DNA of 6,935 nucleotides from positions 1-6,935 of the forward strand of contig JACQNH010000072.1 of NCBI GenBank assembly GCA_016203175.1. The letters run 5' to 3'. Positions within the stretch are counted from its first letter, which is position 1; each line of letters starts with the position of its first letter. Shown here in pieces: positions 4,801 through 6,935 of this stretch. The position numbers were made by a program, and so were the translations under genes. The notes beneath the pieces were generated by a model. It saw only the letters and a program-made list of their open reading frames with translations, was not told the DNA's origin and did not search any database. The DNA is from Candidatus Woesearchaeota archaeon (GTDB lineage Archaea > Nanobdellota > Nanobdellia > SCGC-AAA011-G17 > JACQNH01).

Positions 4801-6935
4801 AAGCAATTTCCTAAAGAACTTAAATCTTTAATTAATCTATAAGTTCTTCCATTAGTCCCTATAGTCCCGCAAGTATCTAAGTGTATCAAATTAATTATAG
4901 TCTCTCCTATTAATGTATCCCCTATTATTGTCGAATTAATTATTGTCGAATTTGTAATATTCGAATTTGTAATATTCGAATTTGTAATTGTCGAATTAAT
5001 TATTGTCGAATTAATTATATTTGAAATAGTTAAATTGGAATTTGTTATTGTTCCATTTATAATCGTTGAATTTAATATTTGGGAATTATTAACTGTCGAT
5101 TTTGTTAGATTTGAATTCGTTAAGTTACTGCTTTGACATATTGTATGAGTTTCATTACTAGCTAAAGCAGTACAATGAAGATTTGTCGAATTAAATTTAG
5201 TACTGTTTATTATTGTTGAATTAATTGTAAAGGTCATGTTAATATTACTATTTAAAATTGTTGAATTAATTATTGTAGAATTCTGTATAGTGCTATGCCT
5301 AATTGTATCATTAAACAGGGTTGCGTTAATTAAAGTACTATTTAACACAATTGAAGATTGATTTAAGATACTTCTATCAATAGTTGAGTTTACAATTGTA
5401 AAGTTTTGTATAGTACTATTTGTTATAGTTGAATTTAATATGGTTCCATTAATAATTGTACTATCAGATATTTGAGTTGAGAAATTTGTAAAACTATCTG
5501 TTAATGTTGAATTTGTAATAGTTGAATTTTGCGTAATAGTATTTGTTAATGTGGAATTTGTAATTGTAGCATTAATAATTGTTGAATTGAAAGCAGTTGT
5601 TCTATTTAACATACTATCATCCACAGTTGTATTTGCTAATGTCGAATTGTCAATTAAACTATCTAAAGCTGTTGAATTTGTCAAGTTTGATCTTAAAACT
5701 GTACTATTAATTATTACAGTAGATTGATTTGTAAAGGTATCAACAACTGTTGAATTTGTAATTGTTGAGTTTTGTATAACGCTATTTGTCACATTACTAT
5801 TGTTTATATTGCTGCTGATAACAGTATTATTTGTTCCAGCAGCCACAGTTGCATTTCCAATACTATAATTACTAAACCCGGTTACATTAAATATGACAGT
5901 TGCAGCCCTTAAGGATGTGAAATTAAAGCAAGTAGCACCAACAGTTGCGTTACAAGCTACAGTATTTCTAAATATCACTGGGTTTGTAGAATTCTGCCCA
6001 ACAGTTCCAAATAATGAAACATTAGCAGATCTATTTAATCCTGGATTTCTTGAATCATTTACAAAAACAGAATTGTTATTAATTTGTATATCGCTATTTG
6101 CAAAACCAATTAAACTTGAGCTTGTTGTGCTATTTCCAGAACCATTAACAGCACCTAAATAAAATATTTCTCCAAAAGTTGTATTTCTAATTATCAAAGT
6201 TACACCACTAGCTTCAAAAGAATAATTTCTAATAGACTGATCAATTAATCTAGTCCCATTACTATTTAGTAAAAAAAGATTATCCCTTGAAATATTAGAC
6301 AGAGTATTATTTATAAAAGTATTATTTTCAGGATTATCCCCCCCTGAACCAAAAATTAAGAATGAAGTATTACTTTGTGGACCAGTTATATTAATTGTGT
6401 TATTTTCAAAAGTATTATTTATTGCCCTAGAGCTAATACGAATACCATTTGTTCCATTACCTGTAATTAAATTGTTTAAGATTAAATTTCTTGATGCAGC
6501 ACCAATTGATGGCCCAGCAATGTTCATTCCATCCCCTCCAAGAGCAATAAACTTTATAGTATTATTAGTTATATTAGAATCTTTAAGTATTGTAGTAGTA
6601 ATTGCAGTTGCACCACCCACTACAGTTGGATTCACGTAGGTTATATTATTATTGGAAAAAACAACATACGAGGTAAGACCACCAGATGTAGCGGCTAATA
6701 CATTATTTGAAACATTTAATGTAAAATTATTATTAGTTATAATTGTATTATTATTCCCTGATTCCATTACAATCCCCCTCGCAGTATAAACAACATTGTT
6801 ACTTATAGTAAAATTAACCCCCCTCCCTATTAAAATTACTAACCCGCCAGCATCGACTATAGAAGTCATATTATTATTTGTTATAGAACTATTAGCCGAC
6901 TCTGTAAAATTAATCACAATTCCTTCGTGAATCGT
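1893..6935 (-). CDS. Giant membrane-anchored beta-solenoid surface protein (partial, N-terminus outside window)
   Basis: Open from the right edge to TAG 1895-1893, so the gene starts upstream of the window; the codon at 6917 is an internal GTG (valine in TIHEGIVINFTES) and is used here as residue 1. Domains: NosD-like beta-helix (1-223); module copy 1 (224-354); pentapeptide-repeat solenoid (373-675); second beta-helix opening with C683, C705 and C717 (676-879); module copy 2 (880-1005); Pro/Ala linker (1008-1045); a beta domain to about 1130; helical, charged stalk (about 1135-1265); three calcium-loop domains (1330-1626); one transmembrane helix (1644-1668); tail RSSRRF. The basic tail places the C-terminus inside, so the body faces outward. 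Asn-X-Ser/Thr sequons are extremely dense, which predicts heavy N-glycosylation. A surface fibre, S-layer-associated or adhesion role is inference; no enzyme active site is evident. Confidence 0.9.
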   Translation of the reverse strand, partial: TIHEGIVINFTESANSSITNNNMTSIVDAGGLVILIGRGVNFTISNNVVYTARGIVMESGNNNTIITNNNFTLNVSNNVLAATSGGLTSYVVFSNNNITYVNPTVVGGATAITTTILKDSNITNNTIKFIALGGDGMNIAGPSIGAASRNLILNNLITGNGTNGIRISSRAINNTFENNTINITGPQSNTSFLIFGSGGDNPENNTFINNTLSNISRDNLFLLNSNGTRLIDQSIRNYSFEASGVTLIIRNTTFGEIFYLGAVNGSGNSTTSSSLIGFANSDIQINNNSVFVNDSRNPGLNRSANVSLFGTVGQNSTNPVIFRNTVACNATVGATCFNFTSLRAATVIFNVTGFSNYSIGNATVAAGTNNTVISSNINNSNVTNSVIQNSTITNSTVVDTFTNQSTVIINSTVLRSNLTNSTALDSLIDNSTLANTTVDDSMLNRTTAFNSTIINATITNSTLTNTITQNSTITNSTLTDSFTNFSTQISDSTIINGTILNSTITNSTIQNFTIVNSTIDRSILNQSSIVLNSTLINATLFNDTIRHSTIQNSTIINSTILNSNINMTFTINSTIINSTKFNSTNLHCTALASNETHTICQSSNLTNSNLTKSTVNNSQILNSTIINGTITNSNLTISNIINSTIINSTITNSNITNSNITNSTIINSTIIGDTLIGETIINLIHLDTCGTIGTNGRTYRLIKDLSSLGNCFNITASESVLNCNGFVISFGSATNAIGINVTGLNNISIRKCSIIGARATGSDNSGIFFNNVTNSTIENSTILTNGTVNNNGILLLSSSSNIINNNTISTNGTSVSVGILIQGNSLSNIFFDNNITTRGTGSDAFRLDSIGVNFPERNNITNNTLNNITGKDFNINTTTTINFTALIDQPIKEYNFTGLGGILIIKNSSFGEIRFLVAVNGSGNNLNFNSTADIRIENNFIFVNDTRNPGLNKSANITLFGTPGAGFTTPVILRNGIQCTSTTTPSCSSLTSLSAATVVFNVSGFSDYSIGEGAEAPSGAPAPAAAPAPPAAPAVPAPAPPAPPAPPAVIEAIAAEKGPVVSASETLALESFINLSIFARKEAIPVYVSYKEGDIVITIVNRSILSFTTIDVNPSYALDILPEAVIQTFMDVKEINSALLERVPSSLKETVLNILTQKEYPKEKLEDLKAFIKEEDLRLEKEIKDAEEKLKILKENYEEISIKASKVFETSIESKEEFDLSKESEDLNKANGYFNLLKKLSIEENNLAIKAARGVENLDTLKVVNDLIVNIGSALGFDLKVPVKPVEEEKIIVEKFEREEKEIKPGEELIISREIKTDLLNKIEGLSREFIDSKLKVGLTANVLVLFGKNYKMDLIKLEDDKAILKLKGSELRLNLGEPVLVDLNNDGRYEALILYKQKISKDIANIIIREIPIDLQKEILKGTEEAKEEIERQEKLETEIKNVLDTTVAVNFAFEFFIKGENQQLTIKTVTEEYATILFNDILYSIAFNKPVKLDLDRDNVLDSIVTYEKFFNENIIKLRIDEIVELKQEINEELLKTQEEAFISTKPLYDSFAALTSHAGVFSLYDKNYAFNLKEVNKDKIKLNIENQDYPINIGQPMRIDINGDDVFDISVTYEKFINDETIKIKIEQITGFGSVTSLAVQEISSKVGYVIFAVIIVAVLMFIFSLILWFVRSSRRF
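1914..1988 (-). other. C-terminal transmembrane anchor
   Basis: Encodes residues 1644-1668 (VGYVIFAVIIVAVLMFIFSL plus ILWFV), an uninterrupted hydrophobic helix followed by RSSRRF. The positive residues after the helix indicate a cytoplasmic C-terminus and an exterior body. It is an ordinary helix, not an LPXTG or PGF-type sorting signal. Confidence 0.9.
2040..2930 (-). repeat. Three tandem domains with calcium-loop motifs
   Basis: Encodes residues 1330-1406, 1441-1518 and 1547-1626, which align with one another: strands, then 'P..[VKR][LI]D', an acidic loop, a hydrophobic strand, and 'I.I.[EQ]I'. The loops are D1377-N1379-D1381-E1385, D1490-D1492-D1494-D1498 and D1597-N1599-D1601-D1605, all in the same 1,3,5,9 register seen in EF-hand-like and dockerin-like loops. 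Copies 2 and 3 also share VTYEKF. Charged helical linkers separate them. Calcium binding is inferred from the loop geometry. Confidence 0.7.
3123..3515 (-). other. Charged helical stalk, probable coiled coil
   Basis: Encodes about residues 1135-1265, rich in Glu and Lys with few Gly or Pro (for example LRLEKEIKDAEEKLKILKEN). It probably forms a helical or coiled-coil stalk holding the solenoid away from the membrane. Asn-rich sequence is almost absent, in sharp contrast to the N-terminal two-thirds. Confidence 0.6.
3783..3896 (-). repeat. Pro/Ala-rich linker, local GC island
   Basis: Encodes residues 1008-1045, a low-complexity run of Ala and Pro (such as APAPAAAPAPPAAPAVPAPA). It separates the glycosylated solenoid half from the helical stalk half and probably acts as an extended hinge. 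The DNA is locally GC-rich because of GCN and CCN codons, standing out sharply from the AT-rich surroundings. Confidence 0.85.
3903..4280 (-). repeat. Intragenic module copy 2
   Basis: Encodes residues 880-1005, from LIDQPIKEYNF to FSDYSIG. It aligns with residues 224-354 along its length: LIDQ.I..Y.F, LII.N..FGEI, AVNGSGN, FVND.RNPGLN.SAN, .LFGT, PVI.RN, a Cys pair eight residues apart (C973, C981), TSL.AATV.FNV.GFS.YSIG. The module follows a beta-helix in both places and may cap it. Confidence 0.85.
4281..4892 (-). other. Second NosD-like beta-helix
   Basis: Encodes residues 676-879. It opens with the familiar start of archaeal surface beta-helices, 'C..i...g.tYrL..dls..g.CfnI.a..s.lnCnG..I' (C683, C705, C717), and continues with irregular rungs such as NISIRKCSIIG, NNVTNSTIENSTI and SNIINNNTIS, the PbH1-type pattern. 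It could stack on the preceding pentapeptide solenoid. Confidence 0.75.
4893..5801 (-). repeat. Pentapeptide-repeat array of about 60 units
   Basis: Encodes residues 373-675 in a strict five-residue period, typically N-S-T-I-x or N-S-N-[IL]-T. In pentapeptide-repeat terms, Ser is the small i-2 residue, Thr/Asn is i-1, and Ile/Leu is the central i residue, so a right-handed quadrilateral beta-helix of about 15 coils is expected. The period is kept for some 300 residues apart from three single-residue insertions (403, 484, 525). By hand count about 44 Asn-X-Ser/Thr sequons fall in the array. At DNA level this is a diverged 15-bp tandem repeat. Confidence 0.85.
4927..5016 (-). repeat. Near-perfect 15-bp tandem repeat
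   Basis: Six 15-bp units in a row. On the plus strand, ATTGTCGAATTAATT is at 4927, 4987 and 5002; ATATTCGAATTTGTA is at 4957 and 4972; and a hybrid of the two is at 4942. All six use Ser codon TCG, while most other array units use TCA or another Ser codon, so these units look recently amplified from one another. Length changes would stay in frame. Confidence 0.9.
5856..6248 (-). repeat. Intragenic module copy 1
   Basis: Encodes residues 224-354 (LIDQSIRNYSF to FSNYSIG), homologous to residues 880-1005. The Cys pair C322/C330 has the same eight-residue spacing as in copy 2. DNA similarity is highest at the 3' end of the module (5856-5920 against 3903-3969). It joins the first beta-helix to the pentapeptide array. 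Confidence 0.85.
6249..6935 (-). other. First NosD-like beta-helix (N-terminally incomplete)
   Basis: Encodes the first visible 229 residues, with irregular Asn-rich rungs such as SITNNNMTSI, FTISNNVVYT, NTIITNNNFTL, NLILNNLITGN and NTFENNTINI, each of the PbH1 'I.nN.i' type. The frame stays open to the window edge, so the signal peptide and further rungs lie outside. Confidence 0.8.

Noticed and set aside
4006..4842. Plus-strand 278-codon open frame, hydrophobic
   Set aside because: It is the shadow of the Asn/Ile/Thr-rich minus-strand gene; AAT and ATT codons read in reverse give long Ile/Leu/Val-rich open frames. The minus frame is continuous and has recognisable domains.
4926..5800. Tandem 15-bp repeats considered as a CRISPR or iteron array
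   Set aside because: There are no spacers, and the period is a multiple of three that matches the protein's five-residue repeat inside a long open frame, so it is coding repeat structure.
6915..6917. GTG 6917 as the start of the giant surface protein
   Set aside because: The frame stays open to the window edge with beta-helix-like residues (TIHEGI) before it, and no signal peptide follows, so the gene starts outside the window.

Overview
The window is very AT-rich, and its promoters have the archaeal form: a purine-rich BRE followed by TTTATATA or TTTAAATA, placed so that several transcripts would be leaderless or nearly so. The gene content (a ThrRS-like tail, a DUF217-type VapB with VapC, a MazF/PemK-like toxin, and a giant Asn/Ser/Thr-rich beta-solenoid surface protein with a C-terminal membrane anchor) suggests an uncultured archaeon. 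A DPANN lineage such as Woesearchaeota or Pacearchaeota is my guess, and it is inference only.

Layout. Positions 2-136 are the 3' end of a plus-strand gene that looks like threonyl-tRNA synthetase. Positions 192-717 hold a plus-strand type II toxin-antitoxin pair (ribbon-helix-helix-like antitoxin, MazF/PemK-like toxin). Positions 717-797 are a second, promoterless copy of the last 26 codons and stop of the synthetase gene. The first TA pair therefore sits between two 81-bp direct repeats (76/81 identical by hand count; four of the five differences are silent). Positions 794-1359 hold a minus-strand vapBC pair that runs into that second copy. Positions 1360-1437 are a divergent promoter region. 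Positions 1438-1896 encode a small cytosolic protein with a PepSY-like C-terminus.

The rest, 1893-6935 on the minus strand, is one open reading frame whose 5' end lies outside the window (at least 1680 residues). From N to C the protein reads: NosD-like beta-helix, a conserved module, about 60 pentapeptide repeats in which most repeats carry an N-glycosylation sequon, a second beta-helix, a second copy of the module, a Pro/Ala linker, a helical stalk, three tandem domains with DxDxD-type calcium loops, one transmembrane helix and a short basic tail. It looks like a large, heavily glycosylated cell-surface fibre or adhesin.

The two TA modules share an identical 19-nt promoter core and lie between the housekeeping gene and the surface-protein locus. 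This makes 56-1437 look like an accessory insertion site at the 3' end of thrS. The two most notable things here are the thrS-tail duplication around the TA cassette and the sequon-bearing pentapeptide solenoid with its 41-residue super-repeat.
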